Shown: positions 16,931-26,128, counted from the stretch's first letter. The stretch is DNA of 64,000 nucleotides from Kiritimatiellia bacterium (GCA_016296065.1 JAEDKA010000012.1:1-64000); one strand, 5' to 3'. The notes: generated from the letters alone by a model not told the origin. Program-made: numbers and translations.

Positions 16931-17895
16931 ACAACCAGCCCCGTGTCCTCTCGAACTCCAACCACTATGTTCATATTCTGTATCGCCGCACCGGACGCCC
17001 CCTTGCCGAGGTTGTCGAAGCGAGCGACAAGAACGGCGCGCTCGGAGTTTCCGTAGACCGAAACCTCCATCGCGTCGCTTCCGGAGAGCCCTGCCGAGGA
17101 GAGGAAGCCGCCTTCAGCCGCCGCGGGATCGTCGACGAAACGGACGAGCCTTGTCTCGCGGCTCGTGGCCTGCGGTTCGTAGTAATCGCGGTAGCAGGCC
17201 TTGATCGCGGAAAGATCGCGGTCGAAGAGAGGGACGGTGACCTCCATTCCGCTGTAGTGCGGCACGACGATCGGCGAGAAGCACGGCGCATGCGAGAGGC
17301 CGCAGACCTTCACCATCTCTGGAAGATGCTTGTGCGTCTGGCCGAGGGCGTACTGCCTCCCTCCCATGAAAAGATCCTGCCCGCCGACTTTGCACTTTGC
17401 GCTTTCATCTCTGCATTCTTCTTCGTACTCGGCGATCATCTTCTTGCCGCCGCCGGAGTAGCCGGTCAGCGAGAATGCGGAGAGCTTTTCGTCCTTGGCG
17501 ATGATTCCCGCGCGGACAAGCGGCTCGACGAGGGCGATGAAGCCCGACGCGTGGCAGCCGGGGTTCGCGATGCGCTTCGACTTCGCGATCGCCTCGCGCC
17601 TGCCGGCGAGCTCCGGGAAGCCGTAGTCCCATCCGTCGGCGGTGCGGTGCGCCGTGGAAGTGTCGATGACGACTGTATTCGGATTCTCCACGAGCGAAAC
17701 GGCCTCTATGGCCGCCGCGTCGGGAAGGCACAGAAACGCGACGTCCGCCGCGTTCAGCGCATCGCGCCTCGCGGAGACGTCCTTCCTCAGCTCCTCCGGG
17801 AGGACAACGAGCTCAAGATCCGCGCGCGACGAAAGCCGCTCGCGGATCCTGAGTCCGGTCGTGCCGGCGCTGCCGTCAATGAATACGCGGCTCAT
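16927..17895 (-). CDS. argC: N-acetyl-gamma-glutamyl-phosphate reductase
   Basis: 322 residues, the shorter (type 2) form of the enzyme that reduces N-acetylglutamyl phosphate with NADPH in arginine synthesis. The GSAGTTGLRI nucleotide loop lies near the N-terminus, the catalytic Cys is in NPGCHASG, and the substrate-site motif is HKHLPEM. A short insertion (DESAKCKVGG) before the conserved YALGQTHKH region is encoded by a period-7 repeat at 17387..17418. The start ATG at 17895 overlaps the guaA stop as ATGA, so the two genes are translationally coupled. No other arginine gene is nearby. Confidence 0.95.
   Translation of the reverse strand: MSRVFIDGSAGTTGLRIRERLSSRADLELVVLPEELRKDVSARRDALNAADVAFLCLPDAAAIEAVSLVENPNTVVIDTSTAHRTADGWDYGFPELAGRREAIAKSKRIANPGCHASGFIALVEPLVRAGIIAKDEKLSAFSLTGYSGGGKKMIAEYEEECRDESAKCKVGGQDLFMGGRQYALGQTHKHLPEMVKVCGLSHAPCFSPIVVPHYSGMEVTVPLFDRDLSAIKACYRDYYEPQATSRETRLVRFVDDPAAAEGGFLSSAGLSGSDAMEVSVYGNSERAVLVARFDNLGKGASGAAIQNMNIVVGVREDTGLVV
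17387..17418 (+). repeat. Period-7 tandem repeat inside argC
   Basis: Four and a half units near ACTTTGC, the first two identical. The reading frame of argC stays open through it and the repeat encodes a short Lys/Ser/Ala/Cys-rich insertion. Confidence 0.85.
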
Positions 17896-18899
17896 TCCCA
17901 CTCGATCGTTGCCGGAGGCTTCGGGGTAATGTCCCAGACGACGCGGTTCGCGCCCTTCACCTTCGTCGCGATCTTCTCGGCAACCATGGTGACGAACTTG
18001 AACGGAAGCTCGACGATGCCCGCCTTGACGAACTGCTGCGTCGAGATCGCGCGGATGCCGATGACGTAGCCGAACGTGCGCGCGCCGTTCTTGACGCCGA
18101 CGGACTTGACGTTCGTCATGATCGCGAAGAACTGCTGCGCCTTCTTGTCGAGCTTCGCCTTGTGCATCTCGTCGCGGAAGATGAAGTCCGCCTGGCGGAG
18201 GATGTCGAGCTTCTCCTTGGTGAGCTCGCCGATGCAGCGGACCGCAAGTCCCGGACCCGGGAACGGCTGGCGCATGACCATCTCCTCGGGGAGCCCGAGA
18301 AGCTTTCCGACCTTGCGGACTTCGTCCTTGTAGAGATACTTGACGGGCTCGACAAGACCCTTGAAGAGGATGTCCTTCGGCAGGCCGCCGACGTTGTGGT
18401 GCGCCTTGACGGCCTTGTGTCCGCCGACGCCCGACTCGATGATGTCGGGATAGATCGTGCCCTGTCCGAGGAAATCGATGTTGCCGTACTTCTTCTGGAG
18501 GTCGCGCGCCGTGTCCGCGAAGACGTTGATGAACTCGCCGCCGATGATCTTGCGCTTCGTCTCGGGATCGGTCACGCCCTTCGCCTTGTCGAGGAAGCGC
18601 TTCTCGCAGTCGAGCGCGATGAGGTTCACGCCGAACTGTCCCTTGAAGACCTTCTTGATCATCTTGCCCTCGTTGAGGCGCATGCAGCCGTGGTCCACGA
18701 ACACGCAGACGAGCTGCTTGCCGATCGCCTTGTAGAGGAGCGCCGCGCAGACGGACGAGTCGACGCCGCCGGAAAGCGCGAGCAGCACCTTCCTGTCGCC
18801 GACCTGTTCGCGGATCGCCTTGATCTCGTTCTCGATGTACTTCTTCGCGTTGAAGGTCTTTCCGACCTTCGCGAGACGTTCTTTTTCTGCCTGGTTCAT
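17892..18899 (-). CDS. guaA: GMP synthase, ATP-pyrophosphatase/synthetase subunit (no glutaminase domain)
   Basis: 335 residues that match only the C-terminal two thirds of a usual bacterial GuaA (about 520 residues). The PP-loop SGGVDSS lies at 43-49, followed by the dimerisation domain with MRQPFPGPGLAVR and the terminal TPKPPATIEWE. It converts XMP to GMP using ATP and ammonia or glutamine-derived nitrogen. The GATase domain is absent and no separate amidotransferase gene is next to it. It may work with an unlinked subunit, as in archaeal two-subunit enzymes, or use free ammonia. It overlaps argC by four bases. A period-7 repeat lies in its leader, and no clear ribosome site was seen. Confidence 0.93.
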   Translation of the reverse strand: MNQAEKERLAKVGKTFNAKKYIENEIKAIREQVGDRKVLLALSGGVDSSVCAALLYKAIGKQLVCVFVDHGCMRLNEGKMIKKVFKGQFGVNLIALDCEKRFLDKAKGVTDPETKRKIIGGEFINVFADTARDLQKKYGNIDFLGQGTIYPDIIESGVGGHKAVKAHHNVGGLPKDILFKGLVEPVKYLYKDEVRKVGKLLGLPEEMVMRQPFPGPGLAVRCIGELTKEKLDILRQADFIFRDEMHKAKLDKKAQQFFAIMTNVKSVGVKNGARTFGYVIGIRAISTQQFVKAGIVELPFKFVTMVAEKIATKVKGANRVVWDITPKPPATIEWE

Positions 18900-18907
18900 G
18901 GTTTTCA

Positions 18908-18942
18908 GTCGTTGGTGGTTAGTGGTTAGTCGTTAGTCGTTA
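18908..18942 (+). repeat. Period-7 tandem repeat upstream of guaA
   Basis: Five exact-length 7-base units (GTSGTTR) with few differences, between the rfbB stop and the guaA start. It occupies most of the untranslated leader. Confidence 0.9.
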
Positions 18943-18965
18943 ATTCGCCGTCCGCGCTTTTCAAC

Positions 18966-20012
18966 TTACGCTCTCCCGAGTCGCTGGCCGGAGTATTTCT
19001 TCTCGTGGATGGGCTTCCACCACCACTCGTTGTCGAGATACCACTGCACGGTCTTGCGGATTCCGCTCTCGAAGTTCTCTTCCGGCTTCCAGCCGAGCTC
19101 GCCCATCAGCTTCGCGGGGTCGATGGCGTAGCGAAGGTCGTGTCCGGGTCGGTCTGCGACGTAGGTGATGAGGCCCTCGTACTTGCCCGCCGAGCGGGGC
19201 CTTAGCTCGTCGAGAATCGCGCAGACGGTCTTCACGACCTCGAGGTTCGTGCGCTCGTTGTGTCCGCCGACATTGTACGTCTCTCCCGCAACGCCCTTCT
19301 CGTTGACCAGGCAAAGCGCCTTCACATGGTCGTCGACATAGAGCCAGTCGCGCACGTTCGCGCCCTTTCCGTAGACTGGGAGCGGCTTTCCGTCGAGGCA
19401 GTTCAGGATGACGAGCGGAATGAGCTTCTCTGGGAAGTGGTACGGACCGTAGTTGTTCGAGCAGTTGGTGACAAGGACCGGCATTCCATAGGTGTCGTGC
19501 CAGGCGCGGACGAGATGATCGCTCGACGCCTTCGACGCGGAATACGGGGAATGCGGCGAGTACGGCGTCTTTTCGGTGAAGAAGCCAGTCTCGCCGAGAG
19601 TGCCGTACACCTCGTCCGTCGAGATGTGCTGGAAAACGAAAGAGTCCTTGTCGGAGAGCGTCTTCCAGTACTTGAGCGCGGACTGCAGCAATGTCGCCGT
19701 TCCGACGACGTTCGTCCTGACGAATTCGCCGGGGCCGTCTATAGAGCGGTCCACATGGGACTCGGCCGCAAGATGGAAAATCGTGTCCGGCTTGAACTCC
19801 GCAAACGCGGCGTCCATCGCCTCCTGATCGCAGATGTCCTTCACAAGGAGAGTGTACTTCCCCTCGACTTCCTTGAGCGACTCGACATTGCCCGCGTAGG
19901 TGAGCTTGTCGACGACAAGGACCTCGCGCCCCTCGCGGCAAAGATGGCGGACGAGGGCGGATCCGATGAATCCGCATCCGCCCGTAACGATGCAGCGACG
20001 GCTATTCCTCAT
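18966..20012 (-). CDS. rfbB: dTDP-glucose 4,6-dehydratase
   Basis: 348 residues, a short-chain dehydrogenase-type sugar-nucleotide enzyme. The NAD loop GGCGFIGS is at the N-terminus, the active-site TDEVYG follows, and the YSASK motif supplies Tyr and Lys. The family makes dTDP-4-keto-6-deoxyglucose for rhamnose and other deoxysugars. The ATG at 20012 overlaps the end of the Wzc-like gene by 11 bases; an upstream extension in frame is only a shadow of that gene. It is the last gene of the exopolysaccharide operon. The rmlA, rmlC and rmlD partners are not in the window. Confidence 0.95.
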   Translation of the reverse strand: MRNSRRCIVTGGCGFIGSALVRHLCREGREVLVVDKLTYAGNVESLKEVEGKYTLLVKDICDQEAMDAAFAEFKPDTIFHLAAESHVDRSIDGPGEFVRTNVVGTATLLQSALKYWKTLSDKDSFVFQHISTDEVYGTLGETGFFTEKTPYSPHSPYSASKASSDHLVRAWHDTYGMPVLVTNCSNNYGPYHFPEKLIPLVILNCLDGKPLPVYGKGANVRDWLYVDDHVKALCLVNEKGVAGETYNVGGHNERTNLEVVKTVCAILDELRPRSAGKYEGLITYVADRPGHDLRYAIDPAKLMGELGWKPEENFESGIRKTVQWYLDNEWWWKPIHEKKYSGQRLGRA

Positions 20013-22467
20013 CGGTGAACTCCTCGTTCGCGGCGGTGCGGCGTGTGCGGAGGCCGGAATCGGACGACTTCTTGCCGTCGGCGCTCTTCGCGTCCGCCCC
20101 GTCCTTTGATTCGGCACCCTTCTTCGCTTCGCCCTTCGGACGGTATCCGTAGCCGTACCCGTAGCCGTAGCCATATCCGTAGCCGCGGTGCGACGACGGG
20201 TCGAAGGCGGAGACGCTCGATATCTCGACGTCGTTCACGACTACGCCGATGATGTTCGCGCCTGCTTCCGTGAGGGAGCGCGAGCAGTGCTGGATCGGCT
20301 TGAAGTGCGTACGGTCCGGGCAGCACATGATGAGGACGGAATCAGCCTGCGCGGCAAGCGACACCACGTCTCCGACGACACCGTACGGCGGCGAGTCGAT
20401 GATGATGCGGTCGTAGTTGGCGCGAGCCCATTCGAAGAAGTCCCTGACCGGCGCCGAACCGAAGATCGTCGCGGGCGAAACGCCGTCCGGCGGCAGCGAG
20501 CAGATGACGTCGAGCCCAGGCACCGTGGACTTGTTGACCAGCTTCGAGAAGTCCGGCGTCTTGCCGCCGTTCGCCGCCTGGAGGACATGCGAAAAGCTGC
20601 GGTCCTCGGTGAGCTCGAAGCCCCAGATCCTCGCGAGCCTCGGACGCCTGAGGTCGAAGTCGACGTGCAGTACCTTCTTGCCGGTCTGCGCGTGGGAGAT
20701 CGCAATCGAGGTCGAGGTAATCGTCTTGCCCTCGCCAGGCTGGGTGGAGATCACGAGAATGCAGTGCGTGAACGCCTCGTAGCGCGGCGAGTCGAGGAGG
20801 TTGCGAAGCCCCGCGACAGCCTCGGAGAACTGCGAGTACTTGTCCTCGATCGCGAAGCGCGCGACCTGCTCGCGGCGCTTGCGGCGGACGTGCGGGAGCA
20901 CGGCCAGCACCTTGAGCGCGAGACGGCTTTCGATGTCGGCGAGGTTGACGACCGTGTCCTCGAGGTTGTCGATGACAAGGACAAAGAGGAATCCGAGGCC
21001 AAGGGAAAGGACGACGCCAAGTCCGAAGATGATGATCGGGTTCGGCAGAATCGGCTTGGACGGCACTGTCGCGGGGCGGCCGAGGCGTACCATCTCGTTG
21101 TTGGACTCCGCAAGAGTGCGCATCTTGCTTTCTTCAAGCTGGTAGCTTTCGAGAAGGCGCGTCGCCGCACCGAACTCGGTCTCGAGCTGGCCGAGGCCGG
21201 ACTCTGCAAGTACGATGAGCTGCGCGACGGACGTGAGGTCGTTTCGCAGGTCCGCCTGCTTCTGACGCAGGCTCGCGAGCTGGTTGCGGACAACCTGGAG
21301 CGTGGAGCGCCCGGTGTGCAGCGCTCGGGAGGTCGCGTCGAGGAAGCGCTGCTTCGCGAGATCGAGTTCCTTCTTCTTGGCAACGACCTCGGGATGGTTC
21401 TCGGTGAAGGACACGAGAAGGCTCTGGTAGGCTCCGGATGCATCCTGAAACGCGCGGTACTCCTTTGCGATCTCCTCGGCGCGCGGAACGCCTGCGGAGA
21501 GGTTGCCGAACGTCTCCGGGTCCTTCTGAACGGCCTGGAGCAGCTTCTCCCATTCGGTGAGCTGCGTCTCCTGGGTCTCGAGCGCGAGGATGTCCGCAGT
21601 CGTCTTCTGAAGTCCCTGCTGAATTGTATCGCGCGACGAGCGGAGATTGTCGACCTTGTTCGCAGTGCGGAAGTCCACAATCTGCTTCGCGAGCCTGTCT
21701 ACATCGCGACGCTGCTTTTCGACATTCTGGTGGGTATCCTTGACGGCCTTGTCGCACCTGACGCGGTTCTCCTCGTCGGAATACGCCTCTATGGACTCCG
21801 CATAGGCGTTCGCGAGGGCGGCGGCAAGCTGCGGAGACTTCGAACGGACCGATATGGTGATGATACGGGAGTTGCGCTGGAGTTCGAGCTGCGAGTCGGC
21901 AAGCGTTGCGACCAGGTCGTCGTCCGAGACCGTCGACGAGGGATGCGTCGTGCGGTACTGCTGCTGAATCATCATCACTATCTTGTCGGAACGCCAGTCG
22001 GGAACTCGTGTATTGAAGATTTCGGCGTAGTTCTGCCCGAAGTCGTCGATAATGTTCTCCATCGTTCCGCTCGGATTTCTGGTCATGCGGCGCATGTCCA
22101 TCGTGAATTCGCTCTTGGCCTCGTAGATAGTCGGCGAAATGCGGTAGACCGCAAACGCGATGATGAGTCCGACAAGAAGAAACACGAACACGGAGAGCCA
22201 GCGCTGGGAAATGACCCTGATCGCGCGGCTAAGGGTGATCGTTCCGACGATGGAACCGTCTTCGCCCTGTCCGCCGTAGTTTCCGTACGCGCCGTAGGAA
22301 CCGTAGGAGCCGTAGTTTCCGTACGCGCCGCCGTATTTCATCCCCCCGCCGTAGTACATCGGCCCCTGTCCGCCGCCGTAGTACATCGGGCTCGAGGCCT
22401 TGGAGCTGCCGTAGTACATTGGGCCGGAGCTCTTGGAACTTCCGTAATATAGTGGTTTGTCAGCCAT
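20002..22467 (-). CDS. Wzc-like polysaccharide co-polymerase and BY-type tyrosine kinase with Tyr-rich tails at both ends
   Basis: 821 residues. Residues 1-67 are a Tyr/Gly-rich tail with 15 tyrosines in YYG and GNYG/GSYG repeats. A membrane helix follows at 91-112, then a long periplasmic Wzz-type coiled coil to about 460 and a second helix at 478-500. The cytoplasmic kinase has Walker A GEGKTITS (578-585), A' HVDFDLRRPR and B IIIDSPP. The C-terminus has seven GY dipeptides in a row (762-775), then a Lys/Ala/Ser-rich tail. Such proteins control chain length and export through cycles of Tyr phosphorylation of the C-terminal cluster. The N-terminal Tyr tail, also cytoplasmic, is not part of classical Wzc. 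Confidence 0.93.
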   Translation of the reverse strand: MADKPLYYGSSKSSGPMYYGSSKASSPMYYGGGQGPMYYGGGMKYGGAYGNYGSYGSYGAYGNYGGQGEDGSIVGTITLSRAIRVISQRWLSVFVFLLVGLIIAFAVYRISPTIYEAKSEFTMDMRRMTRNPSGTMENIIDDFGQNYAEIFNTRVPDWRSDKIVMMIQQQYRTTHPSSTVSDDDLVATLADSQLELQRNSRIITISVRSKSPQLAAALANAYAESIEAYSDEENRVRCDKAVKDTHQNVEKQRRDVDRLAKQIVDFRTANKVDNLRSSRDTIQQGLQKTTADILALETQETQLTEWEKLLQAVQKDPETFGNLSAGVPRAEEIAKEYRAFQDASGAYQSLLVSFTENHPEVVAKKKELDLAKQRFLDATSRALHTGRSTLQVVRNQLASLRQKQADLRNDLTSVAQLIVLAESGLGQLETEFGAATRLLESYQLEESKMRTLAESNNEMVRLGRPATVPSKPILPNPIIIFGLGVVLSLGLGFLFVLVIDNLEDTVVNLADIESRLALKVLAVLPHVRRKRREQVARFAIEDKYSQFSEAVAGLRNLLDSPRYEAFTHCILVISTQPGEGKTITSTSIAISHAQTGKKVLHVDFDLRRPRLARIWGFELTEDRSFSHVLQAANGGKTPDFSKLVNKSTVPGLDVICSLPPDGVSPATIFGSAPVRDFFEWARANYDRIIIDSPPYGVVGDVVSLAAQADSVLIMCCPDRTHFKPIQHCSRSLTEAGANIIGVVVNDVEISSVSAFDPSSHRGYGYGYGYGYGYGYRPKGEAKKGAESKDGADAKSADGKKSSDSGLRTRRTAANEEFTDEE

Positions 22468-22470
22468 GTG

Positions 22471-23913
22471 TCACTTCTCCGTTTCCGACTCCGCGTCGGA
22501 CTGCTTCGCGACCGCCGGGAACGCGCTGGCCGACAGCGCGAACATCGCCGCAGCGGCCATCATCGTCTCGGGTCTGCAGAAAGAATGGTCAATGAATCCG
22601 CATGCGGCCGTTGCCGCGACAGCGACAGGTCCAAGCGCGCAGACGGGGTGGGTGGCCATCAGTTCGGCGAGATGGCCAGACGATACTACGCGGCCGACGA
22701 ACGCCACCGCGCGCAGGACATACGTCCATGCAATGAAGAAAAGGGGTGATGCAAACAGAATCACGCCGGTTATCCCGCGTTCGGCAAGCATCTGCCACCA
22801 TCCGTTAAGCGCACCTACCTGCTTCGGCGTAAACAACGCCCAGTCTGCAGAAGTCGCGTTGAAGCGGATATCGAGAGCAAAGGATCCAAGCCCCGTGCCA
22901 AGCCAGGAGTGGTCCTTCCAGACGGATGCCGCTATCGCAGACAACGCGTCCCTAGCGCCGAAAAGCCAGTCCGGAAGGAATTTCGCGCCCTCCTGCGAAA
23001 GGAACGCGAATTTTGAGGCCTTGACTGCGGCAGGAACAACACCCAACGCGAACACAACGCCGGCGGCAACAGCAACAAGCAGCATCGCCAGGCACTTAGG
23101 GGCCGCAAGAACGCCAATCTTCTTCTGGGCATACATCAGTGAAAAAGCGAGAACGATCACCGCCGAAACTAAATATGCCAGAATGACAAGGTCAGGCGCG
23201 AACATGTAGAGCCCCACTCCACATCCTCCGATTGCCACGATCAGCAGCGGCATCGCGCTCTTCCATTTGCGCTCGAAAGCTCCGACAAGCGCGACCATGG
23301 AGCCTGCCAAATGAAGCCCGAAGGCGTTGCCGACAAAAGAGGCGTCGGCAGTTGAGCATGCGGCTGCCGCGAGCGCGCCTTTGTGTCCACACGTGGCGCA
23401 AAGTCCGGCGACAATTGCGGCAACCCCAGCAAGAAACGCGGCCACGAAGAGGAATCCGACGCGGGCGGATTTCCCGAGCGAATGCCTGCAGCCCTGAACA
23501 AGAACGATGACGGCAACAACAGACGCGAACGGAAGGTATCCCGTACCGTCGACGCTGCCTGGAAGGAACGGGAGCGACGGAGTGCGCAGACTCCATACCG
23601 CGTTCTCCGCGTCATATGACATCCCGACTCTACCATTCAGCCACCGCACCATCGCCACGACGACGAGAAAGAGCGAGAACCAGAACAGCGGGTCGCGAAC
23701 TATGGACATAAACACGCGGTAGCGCGCGTCGTGGAGCATCTCGCCTTTGCGGCGAGATGGCTCCAGAAGTGTCCACACAAGGGCAGGAATGGACAGCCAC
23801 AACAGAACACGCGCCGTCCAGACCTCGCCGCAAAACGGGAATAGGAACAGCGGCGCCACCGCCAGGAGGGCAAGGTGCGCCGCCAGTCCGTATTTTGATA
23901 TCGCCTTCTGCAC
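22471..23913 (-). CDS. O-antigen polymerase/ligase-like membrane protein (Wzy/WaaL type)
   Basis: 480 residues with about a dozen predicted membrane helices and a large loop carrying the W(L)GTGLGSF motif characteristic of the Wzy_C superfamily. It probably polymerises repeat units or ligates glycan in the inner membrane. It starts with GTG at 23913, one base after the stop of the outer-membrane barrel gene, and ends three bases before the Wzc-like gene, so it is tightly coupled to both. The sequence does not show whether it is polymerase or ligase. Confidence 0.85.
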   Translation of the reverse strand: MQKAISKYGLAAHLALLAVAPLFLFPFCGEVWTARVLLWLSIPALVWTLLEPSRRKGEMLHDARYRVFMSIVRDPLFWFSLFLVVVAMVRWLNGRVGMSYDAENAVWSLRTPSLPFLPGSVDGTGYLPFASVVAVIVLVQGCRHSLGKSARVGFLFVAAFLAGVAAIVAGLCATCGHKGALAAAACSTADASFVGNAFGLHLAGSMVALVGAFERKWKSAMPLLIVAIGGCGVGLYMFAPDLVILAYLVSAVIVLAFSLMYAQKKIGVLAAPKCLAMLLVAVAAGVVFALGVVPAAVKASKFAFLSQEGAKFLPDWLFGARDALSAIAASVWKDHSWLGTGLGSFALDIRFNATSADWALFTPKQVGALNGWWQMLAERGITGVILFASPLFFIAWTYVLRAVAFVGRVVSSGHLAELMATHPVCALGPVAVAATAACGFIDHSFCRPETMMAAAAMFALSASAFPAVAKQSDAESETEK

Positions 23914-23914
23914 T

Positions 23915-25150
23915 TTAGTACGTCAGACGCATTCCAACCGTGCCGCGGAAGCGGTCATAGTCGTAGTCGTGACGGGCATAGTCGCTGTCGCACATATCGA
24001 CCTGGTACTCAATGCGCCCATAGAACTGGAGGAGGCGGTTGAGCGTGTAGTTGAGGCCGAGTCGTGCAGTGATGATGTCGTCATCGTAGTCATAGCCGCG
24101 TGTGTAGGAGTACTCGTGCGTCTCACGACGGTAGTTCAGGTCGAACGTCGCGTTGAGCTTGCCGCGGACCATCGAGTGGGCGAGACCCCAGCTGATGGAA
24201 TCGACGCGGATGGCGCTCGCGAGCTCGCGCTCCGAAGGCTGGTAGTAGCTCGACGCGAGGAGCATCGTGTTCCAGGTGTCGGAGAGCTTCCACTTCGCGG
24301 AGGCCTGGTAGGTCCAGCCGTTGACGTCCTTCGCATCGCCGTTCGCGTACTCGAAGCGGCTCCAGCCGGTGAGGATGCGGTAGGAGATGCGCTCGGTGGC
24401 GCGCGTTCCAAGACCACCCATCACGACCCAGCCACGGGACTCGTCGGCGTAGCGGATGTTGTTCGGGATGTTGTCCTGCGTGTACCACTGGTAGTTAGCC
24501 GCGAGAAGGATATCCGTCCACTTGGAGGCCGCATAGCCGACCTCGCCGCCGAGGATAGTGCGCTTCCAGCCGTAGAGAGGCGCGTACTCCTTGATGTTGT
24601 TGTCGTAGTCAAGGTAGTAGAACGACGCCTCGCCCGCCGCGTGCCACTTCTCGTTGATGCGGCGCTCGAGAACGCCGGCGATCTGGAAGGTCTTGCGGTC
24701 ACGGCCGATGCCCTTGCCGTTGTGGGCGGTCATGTCGTCGTCCTGGGCGATCTGCGTGAAGCCCTCGGTGAGCATGAAGCTCCAGCCCTTCTCGTTCGGA
24801 AGCGAGTCGGTCCACTTGAACGTGAGGTTCTCGCCGAAGCTGGACTTGTTCAGGCGGGATTTATAGCGGCTGTAGCCATGGTAGCTGTACCACGCGCGGC
24901 CGATGACCTCCCAGTTCTCGTCGATGTATTCCGCGCCGAGACCCGGATTCACGACGAAGATGGAGGCATCCTTGGCCTTCCTGGTGGAGTCAATGTTCGA
25001 GTCGTAGGTGTAGGAGAGCGACACGTACGGACGGAGCGTCAGGCGCTCGCCGATCTTGTAGCCCTTCGGACGATCGACGAAGTCTGCTGAGGCCGTCATG
25101 GCCGTCGCGGCAAGAGCAAGCGTCGCTACTGCGGAGAATTTCGCTTTCAT
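23915..25150 (-). CDS. Outer-membrane beta-barrel protein of the exopolysaccharide operon
   Basis: 411 residues with a signal peptide (cleavage near MTASADF). The rest consists of alternating amphipathic strands rich in Y, W, R and D, ending with the aromatic strand RGTVGMRLTY, typical of an outer-membrane barrel. Similar proteins accompany exosortase and Wza/Wzc loci in PVC bacteria and proteobacteria and are thought to assist polymer passage. The ATG at 25150 is preceded by AGGAGA; a slightly longer frame runs into the upstream gene and is not needed. The role in export is inferred from context. Confidence 0.8.
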   Translation of the reverse strand: MKAKFSAVATLALAATAMTASADFVDRPKGYKIGERLTLRPYVSLSYTYDSNIDSTRKAKDASIFVVNPGLGAEYIDENWEVIGRAWYSYHGYSRYKSRLNKSSFGENLTFKWTDSLPNEKGWSFMLTEGFTQIAQDDDMTAHNGKGIGRDRKTFQIAGVLERRINEKWHAAGEASFYYLDYDNNIKEYAPLYGWKRTILGGEVGYAASKWTDILLAANYQWYTQDNIPNNIRYADESRGWVVMGGLGTRATERISYRILTGWSRFEYANGDAKDVNGWTYQASAKWKLSDTWNTMLLASSYYQPSERELASAIRVDSISWGLAHSMVRGKLNATFDLNYRRETHEYSYTRGYDYDDDIITARLGLNYTLNRLLQFYGRIEYQVDMCDSDYARHDYDYDRFRGTVGMRLTY

Positions 25151-25174
25151 TTTCGTTGTCTCCTGGTTGTTCAA

Positions 25175-26128
25175 TTAAAGTCCCTGCCCCTGGTACGGAC
25201 CCGGCTCCGGCGGGAACGGAGGAATGACGGGCGTCGTCTTGTCGCTGCCGCGCCTGCTGCGCGGATTGTACGGCGAGTTCGGATCGGTCATGCGCGAGAC
25301 GCGGATGACGGGATCGTCGAAAATCGGCGAGAGCTGCGGAGTGATCGCGCCGGAGTAGTCGCCGAGGCTGCACTCGCTGGCGATGTCGCCCATCAGCGCC
25401 TCGTTGGCGAGGGTCCACGGCACGTCAAGCACCATGTCGAGGTTCGGCTGGTCGCCCGCATTGGACGCGCCGAGCATCGGATCGTACGTCTTCTCCTGCC
25501 CCTGTCCGAGTGCCGGGGAGATCCACTCGTTCTGAGCGAGCTCCTTCGTAGTCGGATCGCGCAGCTCGTTCACGAGCGTGTCGCGGAGATCGGCAGGCGT
25601 GCCGTTGGAGGCACGGAGGAGCATAAGAATCGCGAAAGTGTCGCGAACACCGGCGTTGTCAGCCGTTGCCGTGCGATCCTGAACCTTGTTGAGCACGGTC
25701 TTGGCAATCTCGGTGTACTGCTCGTCGGTGTAGGTCTTGGACGGATCGGCCGCACGGTTGAACATGTCGGCGGCGAAACGCTCGTTGACAACCGTAAGGG
25801 ACTCCGGCGGAACCGTGGCGAACACCTCGGCAACAAGAGCGGTGAGATTGTTCTCCTTGGCACCCTTGAGCGCCGCCGCGTCAACATTGAGGAACTTGGA
25901 CGTCTTCTCCTCCGTCGAGCCAGGCATCTTCGCAATCGCCGCATTGACGTCGGCAAGATACGTGGTCTGGTCGGCAGCGGAAAGCTGCTTCATCACGGAT
26001 GTCATTGAGGCCGGGTCGGCAATGACATCGCCGATCTTGCCGCGGGCGTCTGCCAGCGTCATGGCCTTATCCTGGGCCACCAGCGTTCCCGCCAGCACCA
26101 TCGCGATCACCATCAGTAGTTTTTTCAT
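25175..26128 (-). CDS. Unknown secreted protein within the exopolysaccharide operon
   Basis: 317 residues with a clear signal peptide (MKKLLMVIAMVLAGTLVAQ). Residues 20-185 are predicted helical, with regular Ala, Asp and Thr content and no Cys. The C-terminal third is low in structure and ends in a Pro-rich tail (VIPPFPPEPGPYQGQGL). I do not recognise a family. It lies between the Wza-like lipoprotein and the outer-membrane barrel, so it is probably periplasmic and linked to polymer export or assembly. GGGAG lies eight bases before the ATG. Confidence 0.8.
   Translation of the reverse strand: MKKLLMVIAMVLAGTLVAQDKAMTLADARGKIGDVIADPASMTSVMKQLSAADQTTYLADVNAAIAKMPGSTEEKTSKFLNVDAAALKGAKENNLTALVAEVFATVPPESLTVVNERFAADMFNRAADPSKTYTDEQYTEIAKTVLNKVQDRTATADNAGVRDTFAILMLLRASNGTPADLRDTLVNELRDPTTKELAQNEWISPALGQGQEKTYDPMLGASNAGDQPNLDMVLDVPWTLANEALMGDIASECSLGDYSGAITPQLSPIFDDPVIRVSRMTDPNSPYNPRSRRGSDKTTPVIPPFPPEPGPYQGQGL

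Noticed and set aside
20188..22452. Very long open frame on the plus strand opposite the Wzc-like gene (also opposite pgi, parC, the TolC-like and GH123-like genes)
   Set aside because: High-GC genes leave the opposite strand open. The predicted proteins are Arg/Val/Asp-rich without domains, and the minus-strand genes have clear families and ribosome sites.
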